A DNA stretch of 64,000 bases, from NCBI GenBank assembly GCA_902728285.1, contig CACVBU010000402.1:62001-126000 (forward strand), in the 5' to 3' direction. A program made the position numbers and the translations under genes. Source of the stretch: Clytia hemisphaerica (lineage: Eukaryota > Cnidaria > Hydrozoa > Leptothecata > Clytiidae). Numbering within the stretch: position 1 is the stretch's first letter; the number at the start of each line of letters is the position of its first letter. Positions 31,990 to 42,890 of this stretch are shown piece by piece. The notes below the pieces were generated by a model, which was given only the letters and a program-made list of their open reading frames with translations, did no database searches and was not told the DNA's origin.

Positions 31990-33601
31990 AAGGAGTGCTT
32001 ACTGAAGGCACGGTACTATTCCATGGAAGTACTGACACAAGCGTTAAAGAGAAATAAGTTACGTTCTGTTCCTTAAAGAAGGTCGAACAATTTTGAAATT
32101 TCTTAGCATTGAGAATCCACATGTTGCTGATGCTAAACATTTTGTGGAATGTGTTAAAGAAGCATCCCATCGTTTCGCGATTACTGATTTCCATTCACAC
32201 CTCTCTGGTTTAATGTTGATGGTACATCAGTGAACCTTGGAATCCATAAAGGTGTAGCGACTTTGCGTTGAACGGTGAAAAAGAATGCGGGTATTATATT
32301 TTGATTTTTCTCGACATGTTTCGGACTTGGTTCGTTCTCAAGGGAATGATATTTGTAATGATAGATGTAGCAACTTTGTTAAGAGATGCTTCAACCATCG
32401 AGCAGAGTCAGAAGACGCTTTTGAGAACTCTTTTTTTGAAGATATCGACAAAATGCTTGTGTTTTTATACTACCTTAACCAAAAAAGCTCTAAGAAACTT
32501 CAGGCATTGAAGGAACTTGGGGCAGCTTCAGGAGAGAATATTCCAAAACCAGTGAAGGCATCTGGCACGCGATAGATTCCCCATATATACAATGCCATGA
32601 AAGTCATTTAAAAACATTATTGCATCTGCATGACACATCTTGAGCAATTAGCTAACAATGACAACTCCTGAGAAACGAGCTGAAATCAAAGGCTTCTTAA
32701 AGAAATAAGATCATGCGAAAAAATTCAATTCACGTTGCCGTAATCTTGTTGCTCTGAGTATCTTGGTCCGCATACGAGCAAAAAGATTTACATGAACCGG
32801 TCAAAGCAGTTGGTAGGATACAGGACTTTAATTAGACAATGGCAAAGCTCCAGATATACATTGATGATTCATTGGACGAAAAGCAAATAGAGGAAACAGA
32901 GGGATCACGCCTCACTCACTACAACAAGTTCCGTAGTGAGGTTACAAGCAACGATTTTGGCTACGTTTACCAAGGCAGAACGCTTAAAGCTTTTGAAGCA
33001 AGGGATGGAACAGTCAGGACAGTGTACAAAGAAACAATCTGGGCCAATTTGGCCATGATGGGGAGGTTTGCCACTTGCCCAGTCTTTAAAAATCTTGTTT
33101 AGATTTTAAACTGTGCAAAATGGCCGAAGAAGAAGGAAGACCTTCTTCATTACGGTGGAGTTAATGGATTGGTCGACCATTTCAAGGTGCTCCTAGAGAA
33201 AAAAGGATGTGTTATCGAAAATGTTCCTCCGGAACATTACATTCTTAAAAACAAACTTTTCCAAACTTTGTCTCAAAATCAATCTTATCTCGACGTTTGG
33301 TCAAATGTTTTTAAGAATGATGAGTTTAACACAGAATGCCAAAACATTCTCCATATCATCGGCATAGGAAGGGCCCCAGACTTGATGCTAGTTTAAGGAT
33401 TAAGGAAGAAGGCTGAATTGTTGAGTATTGCCCAGATATAGAAATTGATATTTGGTTTAGAAGTAAAAACCACAGGATGGATAGATCAAGCCATAACTAT
33501 CCAAAGAAACGAAAGACCGCTACTTCCTCATCAAAGGATGTCATTGACATTACAGAATTGACAATGTCAGATCTTGAAAACGATGAAGACTTTGATGAGT
33601 G
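31990..33601 (+). pseudogene. hAT-derived transposase of the ZNF862/KIAA1586-like group
   Basis: Blocks over several frames: TEGTVLFHGSTDTSVKEK (32000), LSIENPHVADAKHFVECVKE (32101), GTSVNLGIHKGVATL (32222), FDFSRHVSDLVRSQ then DICNDRC (32300), FFEDIDKMLVFLYYLNQKSS (32437), PKPVKASGTR (32545), THLEQLANND (32636), MAKLQIYIDDSLDE (32839), VDHFKVLLEKKGCVI (33172), NTECQNILHIIGIGRAPD (33328) and an acidic end near 33595. The order fits the RNase H-fold and C-terminal dimerisation parts of these hAT relatives. The zinc-finger start is missing, the ERGFS..NRIK core of the dimerisation domain is deleted, and stops are frequent. Confidence 0.6.
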
Positions 33602-34484
33602 ACGTTCATTTTTAAACTGTACAATATTTTTCAGCTTTTAAACTTTCTACCACTTATTTCTAACTCATTTTTATCTTTTTTTTAAAAGTAAACTTTTCTT
33701 TGGCGAAGCCACACTTGTTAGTAATTTTTGTATTTTCCCTTTTATTTTTATGATCCCCTAATTACTGAGACAGGGATGTGTAAAGTTAAAAGCTTGATTT
33801 TCGACATAATAATATCAAAACATGTTTACGACTTCCTCTATCGAAGAAATGATATTTCGTATTTAATTCATGAGAATGCTTTACTTCCCGAAGAAAAGGT
33901 CACGTCTCCTTTAGACAATGACTTATAATCGAAATAAATATTTTGAGCCTCCAAGCAAATAGAACTGTTATTTGGCTTATAGATAGTCTATAGAGTGAAA
34001 AATGCTTCGTATATACCCTTTCATTGTAACATCGTCTCTCTAAGAGGAAAAAGAATTCGGCCACTCTTTGTTGTTTATAGGTCTGACAGGAGAAAACAGG
34101 AGAAAACATTTTATATTTTCATACTATATATATATAGTGAAGATATGTAATATCTGTCATTTTAGAAAAAGAAAAGTATTGATATATAAATAACTCAAAC
34201 TGATAAAAACGAAAAAAGTTAAGAATATTTTTGTTAATTGTGTGTATTTACGATTTTTTTGGTATTTTTTATTTTTTAATCATTCCGAAACAGAGGGTAA
34301 TTTAGCAAAAAGTTAAAGGGAATTTAAATAGTGGTATGTGAAAGAAAAACCTAATCCAAATAAAGATAGAAAGGTAATAGTGGAGAAACAATGAATTGCA
34401 AAAAACTTTTTTGATAAACACACTTCCGTAAGTTCATCAAAATACATACAAAATGGGGACAAATACAAAAGCAAACACATCAAA

Positions 34485-34523
<39 letters not shown>

Positions 34524-35540
34524 TACATAAACAAAACAAAACCCGAAGTCCCAGACTTGTGACTGGCATAGTGACTTTCCACGTGTTTAAATATAGTCTA
34601 TAGTCTAAGGTGTTTACACCTTTGTTGATTCATGTTTTGTTTTCTTTTCAGTCTAACTGGAGTTTGTTGTCATCTTGTACAGGCCGCTGGGGTAATGTCG
34701 CCTGACTGTCTTAAATGACAGTCAGCCTGTCCCAAGCCAGGATAAAGACAGAGGGACCCAGAGAGGACTAATTACCCTTTCATTGTAACATCGTCTCTCT
34801 AATGGGAAAAAGAATTCGGCCAATCTTTGTTGTTTGTAGTTCTGACAGGAGAAAACATTTTATTTTTTCATACTATATATATAAAATAATTTCGGATCGT
34901 AAATATCCGAAAAATTATGGTATTTCATTCCGAAGAAATCTAATTTTAGTGTTGGAGTGCCTCACACAATGGAAATGTTTTCTAATGTTAAGAATTTTAT
35001 CAGCTGTAAGTACAAAGAGATAAAACTTGCAGAAAGACACACACAGGAATAATGCAGAAACATGAGCAAAAAGGAGACAAACTTTAGTCTCCATCTACCA
35101 TAAAATGGACATCGTGAACGTCAGGTGGGTTTTGAAACAACATTTTGTACCAGATAGGAACACATTTACCCAACCAGGATCACTTCTCGTCCATCTCATC
35201 CACTTAACTTTGAATCATCAATGGGAAATGTATGCAGTACCTGGTGAGAGACAAATAAAAAGTTGAGATAAGAAATAGCTGAGACAAACCATTGTACCAA
35301 CAGTTTTCAATCAGGAAATTGTTGGAAAATAATGGAATTTCAACGGCTTTCAAATTAATGTCATGTAAAGAAAAAAAATAGCAGAGCGTATTATCTTAAC
35401 CCTCGAGTTCCTAGACTTGTACGAGATCTGTGTTTCTAGAGGAAGCTACAGATTAGACCAATAACTAGGTGTCCCAGCGTCGCCGAGACGGCTCTTTGCC
35501 ATGATAATTAAGCTCGCTTTATTATTGAGAAATTAAATAA
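33602..35540. repeat. Gene-free stretch with a 115-bp direct repeat and a poly(A) run
   Basis: CCCTTTCATTGTAACATCGT and GAAAAAGAATTCGGCCA..C recur at 34016-34135 and 34768-34885, about 90 percent alike, both ending in CATACTATATATATA. Between them is a pure A run of about 30 (34491-34521). A related GAGACAGGGATGT end lies at 33766. TGACTGTC...GACAGTCA at 34706 is a short hairpin. No gene seen. Confidence 0.5.
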
Positions 35541-35547
35541 ATTTTTT

Positions 35548-35800
35548 AGTTATTAGAAATATTTCTTGTTTTCCAAGGAAAATGAACTACAATATTTTCT
35601 TGTATATTGAATGGCAAATTATGATTAAAACATTTTCCTGTATTTTTCAAGGAAAAATATGTAGAGAAAATGGCTTGTATTTTTCAAGGAAAATCGACCA
35701 ATACAATTTCTTGTATTTTCCAAGGAAAAAATTACATAAAAAGATCATTTTAATAGGAAAATTATCTAAAGGAATTTTTTGCTTCTTTCACCTAAGCTAA
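35548..35800. repeat. Array of TTTTCCAAGGAAAA words
   Basis: GTTTTCCAAGGAAAAT (35573), TTTTTCAAGGAAAAAT (35643), TTTTTCAAGGAAAATC (35681), GTATTTTCCAAGGAAAAAA (35713) and degraded copies. The word is an inverted repeat on itself and is the core of the 28-bp array at 42312-42890. Confidence 0.5.
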
Positions 35801-35869
35801 TTTTCAAGAAAGGTAGAGTTAATTTAAAAGAAAATAGATAGCGCTTTCTGTCAAGCGTATGATGATATA

Positions 35870-36275
35870 CCTTATCGGCCTTTATTACGCCACAGCCTGA
35901 TTTTGGGCTTACGCCAATTAGGGCTGTTAATAACGCCAAAATTTGTAAAAATGGCTACTTATACTTCAAATTAGTAAATAATGACTAAAATTTGTATTAA
36001 AATGTTATTTTTCAGTAGTAAAGTGTTGAAGATTCCATCGATAAATATATCAATTATTTCCCTGAAGTTTTAAATATGGGGTAAAACAATAGATAATTTT
36101 CGTCTTCGAATGATACCTAAAATCCTTGAAATTGAGAAATAATGATGAAAAATTAACACCGCTTTTAGGTTAAAATTGCAAAATCTTGGCCCTTTTTACG
36201 CCGGCCCTTTTAAGAAGGTACTGTGCTCCTTATGACGCCACGAGCCCAAAAGTAACGCCAATAAGGGCCGGTGTC
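35870..36275. mobile_element. Probable TIR element with ACGCCA words
   Basis: CCTTATCGGCCTTTATTACG at the left and the complement of CGCCAATAAGGGCCGGTGTC at the right form imperfect inverted ends. ACGCCA or ACGCCG occurs at 35887, 35911, 35932, 36199, 36235 and 36255, accompanied by GGGCTT/GAGCCC. The AT-rich interior is non-coding. Confidence 0.4.
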
Positions 36276-36289
36276 ATATTTAGCACACT

Positions 36290-36530
36290 GTAATTCTACG
36301 TCTTTGTACAAAAAATTAGTAAAAAATATTGAACAGATTTTTCACAAAGTTAAAAAAAATCCTATTTTTGGACATAAAATTGGCAATTCGAAAATCGGGC
36401 TGCGTCACATTTTGGTGATCACCATTTTGCACCTTTGTACCAAAAATCACAAAATCCCGAGAAAAGTTGGTAACAGACGAACGGACGAACACAGGTTAAT
36501 TTATAGGACCTCCAAGTAGGTCCAACAACT
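36290..36530 (+). repeat. Right-end fragment of the TGGACCTACC-ended dispersed repeat
   Basis: TTTTTCACAAAGT, CGAAAATCGGGCTGCGTCAC, GAGAAAAGTTGGTAAC, AACGGACGAACACAGGTTAA and TTTATAGGACCTCC..GTAGG match the right part of 51404-53010 in the same order. The 82-codon frame inside is a repeat product. 36531-37139 beyond it shows no gene. Confidence 0.6.
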
Positions 36531-37139
36531 GACGTGACGTGAAACGAGGAGACGAAAGAATGGTCTCAATTGATGGTCTACTTATGAAGATGGCGCATTA
36601 TTCTATTTCAACCAGGGATAGAGGTAGCTCTGTTAAATGTTTTATACAATTTTATATCTGTGGTTAGGAATAGTCTAATTCACAGATAAAATTCTTAAAA
36701 CTGACCACATAAAGGGAAGAGCGGACGTGCCCGTCTCCGAATATAACATCTTTGCGTGAACGTTTAGTGAACATGTTCTTTGCGCAATGCAAGTTGCATT
36801 TTAGACACCATTTTAGGCCGTAAAAGTTTTTCTATACTTGAGACATCAGTAAAACGTAGCTTCTTCTGTCTAACCAAGGAAAATTGTCAAACTTGGGTGC
36901 GACGAAAATTTTTTAAAGAAAATGTACTTTTATCCAATGATAATCTTAATAACAGCCAACACCATTTTACCTTGACTGTATCGAGAACGATTTTAGTACA
37001 CCAAACTGTCTTGGATTCAAGTTGTGTGTATCGCTTGGACTGCCGAAATCCTGAAAGTTAAATACAATTGGAAATTAAAAAGTTGATTACTAATTTTGAA
37101 GGTCGGCAAAAATTCTTGAAATATCAAATTTGCCGCAGA

Positions 37140-37262
37140 ACTTTTTTTTAGCAAGGAACTTATTTTGGCGAAGCAAAAATTTTAATAGGTTTGGCAAGAA
37201 CTAATTTTGGCAAATGGCAAAGTAAATTGGTCCTTTTTTGCCAAAACTTTGCCAAAATGAGA
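37140..37262. repeat. Cluster of TTTTGGCAA/TTGCCAAA words
   Basis: ATTTGCCG, TTTTGGCGAA, TTTGGCAAGAA, TTTTGGCAAATGGCAAA, TTTTTTGCCAAAACTTTGCC and AAAATG follow within 120 bp. It resembles one end of a word-array element, but no opposite end was found. Confidence 0.3.
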
Positions 37263-37604
37263 GTTTTAGACAAAAACTAGGGTATATTTAAAAATCACAA
37301 ATAAGCTTAATTTTGGAGAATAACTCGCTTTATGGAGAGGTAGAATATATCTAGAGAATATCTTAACGTGGCAGCACATACATTGTACAGTACTCGAGAG
37401 TGCTAGAATAAATAAGATAATAATTTTACAGAAGCACTCACAACGGGCAGAGAAGGAAGGACAACAACATTTTTCCAAACTGTTCAAAACCATCTTCCAT
37501 AGTTCCTATGAACAGAGAAAATTACATGAAGTCATTTAGTTTACTTTACTTTTGATCAGAACATCATGTCTTATTGGGTCTTTTGGACGATCTATTTTGT
37601 AGTT

Positions 37605-37720
37605 AACCCTTTCCGTGCCGCTGTCGGCAAGTGCCGACAAGAGCATTTTCGATTTCTTTGCCGGTGTCGTCATTTGCCAACAAAAGAGATCTCGACCTAT
37701 ATTTGCCAGAGGTTTTTTTT
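37605..37720. mobile_element. Left end of a piggyBac-like MITE relative
   Basis: GTTAACCCTTTCCGTGCCG repeats the end of the 1675-2158 element. It is followed by TGTCGGCAAGTGCCGACA, a palindrome with the same TGTCG...CGACA arms but a different centre, and by GTCGTCATTTGCCAAC. The right end is not found. A lone relative, CATGTCGGCATATGCCGAT, sits at 53379. Confidence 0.5.
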
Positions 37721-38046
37721 TAAAGTTTATTGAAAATTCGATTTTGAACTAGATTTATCAAGTAGCACAGTTGAATAATTAAAATATATTAAGTTGTTTT
37801 TCATAATTATACATTTTTCAACGCGAAGGAAACACATATGGGAGACTTCAATGTCTCGTCTCAAATTGTCAGTATTGTATTATCGTAAAGTTAAAGATAA
37901 AAGATATAAAACTAGCCTAGTTTCTAATCATGATATAGGAGTTTTAGTCTAGGCTTAGGGAGGTTGTGATTTTTTGTCTTCAGTCTATACTGCTATGTTA
38001 TGAAACTTTCCAGTAAAATTACACTTGATACAATACTAGTTAAATT
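37721..38046. other. No recognised gene
   Basis: AT-rich, no motif seen; probably the decayed interior of the element starting at 37605. Confidence 0.35.
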
Positions 38047-38048
38047 TA

Positions 38049-38296
38049 TACAGGGTGTCCCTAATTAAAGTATCGAGTTTGAACATGCGATTGAGTAGAA
38101 CAGTGTCTGTGTGTTATCGCTAAAATATAAGAACGTTCTCCATCACACAGGCTTATTACAACAGGTAGTTTCAACGTATAAATTAATTGTAATGACAAAG
38201 AACGCGCACATAAAACTTTCTACTCATAGTTGTGTTTCGACTCGATACTTTAATTAGTATATTAAATAGTATAATTAGATACTTTAACACCCTGTA
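38049..38296. mobile_element. TA-flanked mariner-type MITE
   Basis: TACAGGGTGTCCCTAATTAA then AGTATCGAGT at the left; CGACTCGATACTTTAATTAG and CACCCTGTA at the right. The ends start and stop with TA as in Tc1/mariner insertions. The right arm has an extra 30-bp segment with repeats of ATACTTTAA. No coding sequence. Confidence 0.6.
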
Positions 38297-39047
38297 CAGA
38301 GGACGCTGTTTCTCACAAAGATTTCATGGAATTCTGTTAATAATCGAATATAATAGGATTAATAATAACATACTTTACTAATCTTTAAAATGAGGTACAT
38401 ACATGTGGCATTTTTAAATCTGATTTGCAGCAGAGATTAGCCGTTGTTCAAAGTTCAATGTAGATATTTTTGTGATGGTATGTTTTTGTCCGAACATGAT
38501 ATCTATATATTACTAGCAAGTAGCTGTCGCTATGAATGCCCCGCCGATAGCAGATATTAGCCCAGTGGAACTTAGCCATGAAGAGAGCAAGGGAATCATA
38601 ATCAGACTATAAATTGGTGAAGCGAGTCTTCATAAAAAGTGCTCAATGTTACTAGAGCTGTTTAAAGTTAAGAAACACAAGCCGATGCGGTTAAAATTTC
38701 CTCAGTAAGATCCATACATAACGAAAGTGTCAATCCAAAAAAAAACCTGTTAAATCTACACTTTCTGATGCAAAGTGACCTAAATTAAAACCATTACAGG
38801 TTTCGCAACATGTTAAGAACTAGAATGATATCAAAGTTGATTTTCTATTCAATCACCAGATAAAAATCACTTTTGAAAACCCAAACATAAGAATGTGTAC
38901 TGTGAAACTGAATGGTGGCATACTGTAGATATAAGTTATTTGTATCATAAAGGTTACTGAAAATTATCTGGAAAACTTTAACAATCTTTATACGTGTTCA
39001 GTGTTTCTTTAGTTAGAATAAAATTTCTTCATGGTTACTAAAGATAT
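38297..39047. other. No recognised gene
   Basis: AT-rich without recognisable features. Confidence 0.4.
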
Positions 39048-39327
39048 GAATTTGCTCTAAAGATAGGCATACTGGAGAAGTGGGACGTGGGACGGTGGGA
39101 CGCTCAGGTGGGACGCTCGAGTGGGACGCTCAGGTGGGACGGTAGTGGGACGCTAAGGTGGGACGGTAGTGGGACGGTAGTGGGACGCTAAAGTGGGACG
39201 GTAGTGGGACGCTAAGGTGGGACGGTAGTGGGACGGTAGTGGGACGCTAAGGTGGGACGGTAGTGGGACGCTCAGGTGGGACTGTAGTGGGACGCTAAGG
39301 TGGGACGGTAGTGGGACGCTCTCTCGT
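39048..39327 (+). repeat. 24-bp satellite (GTGGGACGGTA/GTGGGACGCTAAG), forward copy
   Basis: Alternating 11- and 13-bp half units make a 24-bp period. The array starts with CTAAAGATAGGCATACTGGA then GAAGTGGGACGTGGGAC. The same start, on the other strand, begins the array at 44455-44850, so the two are inverted copies about 5 kb apart. The minus-strand frame (repeating SVPLPSHL) is a product of the period being a multiple of three. Confidence 0.75.
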
Positions 39328-39589
39328 AAGGCTTTTGTATTTTTGCTTCTCTGATAATTATGTACGAGTAAAAAAGAACTCAATATGAGTAAATGAATAC
39401 TTTCAGTATTAGTTGTTATTCTGATCGGAATACTCTCAAATGATTACGCCAGTATCGACAAAATAACAATGAAAATCCTGCCTATTGTTTGTATGCGCGA
39501 ATGAAAATGTTTTACGCAATTACATTACGTCATTTTTTATTACTTTTTATGGTAATATAAAAACATTTGCTCTCACCGAAGAAACATGA

Positions 39590-39670
39590 CTAAGTAGCTC
39601 AGTCGGTAGAGCATCAGATTCAAGGTCAGGTGGTCCAGGGTTCAATTCCCCCACACGTATTTTTTTTTCT
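39590..39670 (+). pseudogene. tRNA-like sequence (Lys-type D arm)
   Basis: TAGCTCAGTCGGTAGAGCAT is the canonical D-arm/A box and GGGTTCAATTCCCCC a B box; a T run follows at 39660 as a Pol III stop. The 7-bp acceptor halves (GACTAAG and CACACGT) do not pair and the anticodon stem is poor, so it is more likely a pseudogene or SINE head than a working tRNA. Confidence 0.45.
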
Positions 39671-40312
39671 TTTCTAAACTAATCTATCCACAGGGATCAA
39701 AAATATTTCAGACCTAATCAAAAATATTGATTTTTCAAGCACGGAGGACGAGAAATTTATCTTTTTAAATAGCAGATCTTGTTGTTGTCCTTTAATCTTT
39801 TGATACTTTTGATACAATTTTCATCAAAAATCTGTCTTTGAATCATACAAAGTTCCAATACACTTTCCTCGAGATATACATGGGGGGATATTGGCAAAAA
39901 GGGGTACGGATACTCCGGGGGGGGGGGATACTAGGTTTGCGAGGTGACAGGTATGTCCGAGGCAAAAATCGAAAATCGCCCCTTTGAGAGACAAAATTTT
40001 GATGATTTTGGGACCCTTTGAGAGATTTTTTCCCTAAATTTAGTTTAAAAGTCTGTACTAGACGGACACGGTCCTCCGCCTACTTTGAAGTGTTAAAAAT
40101 TGGTTGGCTAGTCAGACAGGCTAATAACGTTTTCTCTGAAACAAATATTCTTTTGACACTTTTTGCCGGACAAAATCGGTTCGGAAAAACTGGAGCAACC
40201 TTCGATTGCCTTATCGGACTTTTTAGCTGTTGGACTAGATGATGTCGGATGCATGACTTTTGAAGACTCCTCCCCCCAGTTTGTGAAATCATCATTCTGA
40301 GCAGTTTTCCAA
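39671..40312. other. No recognised gene; G run
   Basis: A homopolymer of about ten G lies at 39918. Open frames on both strands at 40018-40335 show no family signature. Confidence 0.35.
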
Positions 40313-40516
40313 GAGAAAAAAATCTGTATTTCCAATTAAATAAGACAGGCTATGAATTTTCGCATAGGAAATTGATTTTCTGTGGTTTCTCAAGGGAATA
40401 ATAATCTTCTTTTTCAAAAAGAAAAATTCAACTAATGATTGCTCAAGGAATTTCAGTTATTTTGTATTTTTTGCAAGGGAAATACCTTTTCTTTCAAAAG
40501 AAAATCAATAAAGTGC
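40313..40516. repeat. Left part of a CAAGGAAAA word array
   Basis: CCAAGAGAAAAAAATC, CTCAAGGGAATAAT, CTCAAGGAATTTC, GCAAGGGAAATACC and CAAAAGAAAATC are degenerate forms of the word in 42312-42890. The element at 40517-42311 separates the two parts and both borders carry AGTGC, so they were once continuous. Confidence 0.45.
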
Positions 40517-41375
40517 CAGGGTGGCCAGCGATTTTAGTCATTGAAAATCAAGTATATTCAAGTACTTTTTGGAGCATTTTTGATAATTTTCAAGTATATC
40601 TTTGCTATTTTCAAGTATATGAAGGTGCAAAATTCAAGTACATTCAAGTATATTTTGAACTTTACGTATGGTGCTTCGTTAGAATAGGGATATCTGGATC
40701 CCCAATTTGCCAGAAATTTTATGGGCTTCCCTTTCTTAAAAATATTATGACAAAATTGTGTGCACAAAATACTGATGCCAGAATTATTTTGACATTTTCT
40801 CAAATTAAACAACAGATCAAAATGTGCTCTAGAAACTAGTGGATTTATGACACCATGGCGTACTACAGCGGTTGTCTAATTTCTAGAATTTTATTACTAA
40901 CAGCTTACGCAGCAAGGTTGTCAAATCAGAAGATTTGGTTGCGAGCGAAGTGGGTAGAATTTCTTTTATTGCAATTCTAAGTAGTAGGAAGAAATTTTCC
41001 GATATTTCCAGAATGTTTTCTAGAGACTATCAGAAATATTTTCTTCAAATATCAGACTTCAAGACTTTTAAGACATTTCCAGTTCGAGCAGACGAAGAAA
41101 CTGTGTAATTAAGAGTTTAGTCAATTCAGTCAAATCAAAACTTTGCTGAAAAATTGACATTTTCCCAATTTTCAACTTCTTATTTCTAGAATCATTTCCC
41201 TATGGCTCACTGCTCCCAGAAGGTTATTTTCTAGCAAGAGTTTTTAACATAGAAAATTGGCGAGCACTTTTCATGTAGCACTTTTCATGTCACTACCTTT
41301 CAAACTTTCAAAAATACCACCATCAATTTTAGATAGGTCAAGTGTCCTGATATTAGTGGGTTTCATGATTACTTG

Positions 41376-42090
41376 GAGGACCCACCATGGTTGGGTCCGA
41401 CAAAGAAAATTTTGAAAAATAGGGATTCAAAGATTGGCTAAAACCATCAATTTCAAGGGACTATAGAAAGAAATTTCCTGACTTTTCCCTGACTTTTGAA
41501 GAATTTTACAAAAATTCCCTGGCTTTTCCATGTTTTCCCTGACTTTTTCTAAAAATAGCCCTTTTTCCAGGTTTTCCAGGTTTTCCCTGACCGCTTTAGC
41601 ATTAGCCTGCACAATTCATTTACCATGGGCTCCATTTTTCAGCAGTAGCTTGATTTGCAAATATCAGATATCCATTTGGCAGAGAAAGAGTGGAAATGTG
41701 CACATTGGATATATTCTTTCATTACATGCCCCAAAGGCTAGATTTTTGAAATTCTCAATGAGGGTTATCTTGCAGTAAATAACTTGAGCTGAAGAATATC
41801 TAAGATTCTGCTTTTACTTTTTTTCATATTTTGTATGCTCCAAAGACTAGATTTTTGAAATTCTCAATGAGGGTTATCTTGCAGTAAATAACTTGAGCTG
41901 AAGAATATCTAAGATTCTGCTTTTACTTTTTTTCATTTTTTGTATGCCCATTAAGGTTCATCTTTTTTAAAAAAGCCATATCAAATAGGTTAAGTCAATA
42001 AGACCAACCAAGAATGTCTAACCTTACAAATAGGGTACAATACATTGTTATCAGGAGGACCCACCATGGTTGGGTCCGAATAGAAAATTT
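41376..42090. repeat. Direct 45-bp repeat and 107-bp tandem duplication
   Basis: GGAGGACCCACCATGGTTGG followed by GTCCGA and GAAAATTTTG occurs at 41376 and 42055; the core is itself a near-palindrome. Between them AAGACTAGATTTTTGAAATT and TCTCAATGAGGGTTATCTTG appear twice in tandem (41731-41837 and 41838-41943), almost identical and therefore recent. Confidence 0.65.
41468..41590. repeat. TTTTCCCTGACTTTT word cluster
   Basis: TTCCTGACTTTTCCCTGACT, ATTCCCTGGCTTTTCC, GTTTTCCCTGACTTTTT and CCAGGTTTTCCAGGTTTTCC occur within 120 bp inside the larger element. Similar TTCCCTGACTTTTCC tracts are widespread in arthropod and other invertebrate genomes. Confidence 0.5.
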
Positions 42091-42311
42091 TGGAAAATTT
42101 ATACTTCAAAACAGCCTGTAAGAGCCCTGGAAATAGAAGATTTGATTGAAAAAAGAAATTCAAGTATTTTCAAGTATTCCAATTTATCATTTTCAAGTAT
42201 ATACTGGAAAAATGGGCATTTTTTCAAAAACTCCAGTATAATCAAGTACCAATATATTTTTCCAGTATATTCAAGTATTTTCAAGTATTTCCAGTATCGC
42301 TGGCCACCCTG

Positions 42312-42890
42312 AGTGCTGTGATTTTCCTTGGAGAATACGTGAAAATTGATTTTCCTGGGAAAGAACAGAACAAAGGATTTTCCTTGGAAAATACGCAACA
42401 ACTAATTTTCCTCAGAAAATACGGACCAGTGATTTTCCTTGGAAAATACGCAACAACTAATTTTCCTTGGAAAATACGCAACAACTAATTTTCCTTGGAA
42501 AATACGCAACAACTATTTTCCTCAGAAAATAAGGACCAGTGATTTTCCTTGGAAAATACGCAACAACTAATTTTCCTTGGAAAATACGCAACAACTAATT
42601 TTCCTTGGAAAATACGCAACAACTAATTTTCCTTGGAAAATACGCAACAACTATTTTCCTCAGAAAATAAGGACCAGTGATTTTCCTTGGAAAATACGGT
42701 CTAGTGATCTTCCTTGGAAAATACGCAATAACTAAATTTCTTTGGAAAATACGCAACAACTAATTTTCCTTGGAAAATACGCAATAACTATTTTCCTCAG
42801 AAAATACGGAATAACTAAATTTCCTTGGAAAATACGCGATAACTAATTTTCCTTGGAAAATAAGGGACAACTAGTTTTCCTTGAATTAAT
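42312..42890. repeat. 28-bp tandem array built on TTTTCCTTGGAAAA
   Basis: About 20 units, typical sequence TTTTCCTTGGAAAATACGCA then ACAACTAA, with variant units TTTTCCTCAGAAAATA.GGAC and CAGTGA. Each unit is a hairpin of 6-bp arms with a TT loop. The minus-strand frames (VFSKEN/RIFQGK repeats) are incidental. Unit variants alternate in blocks, which points to local unequal exchange. Confidence 0.75.

Larger units (their letters stand above)
40517..42311. mobile_element. 1.8-kb TIR element with TTCAAGTAT words
   Basis: CAGGGTGGCCAGCGAT at 40517 and its complement ATCGCTGGCCACCCTG at 42296-42311 are perfect inverted ends. AGTGC precedes and follows (40512, 42312), a 5-bp duplication. Near both ends TTCAAGTAT or TCAAGTAC recurs: about seven copies at 40548-40655, about seven at 42161-42290. 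The CAGGG.GGCCA end looks hAT-like, but hAT elements make 8-bp duplications, so the superfamily is open. No transposase frame. Confidence 0.65.

Noticed and set aside
31990..33601. A domesticated host hAT gene
   Set aside because: Repeated stops, frameshifts and a deleted dimerisation core show a pseudogene, not a working domesticated copy.
39590..39670. Functional tRNA gene
   Set aside because: A and B boxes and a T-run terminator are present but acceptor and anticodon stems do not pair.
42312..42890. 28-bp repeats resembling a CRISPR array
   Set aside because: Units are directly adjacent with no unique spacers, repeats are degenerate, no cas genes exist and the DNA is animal.
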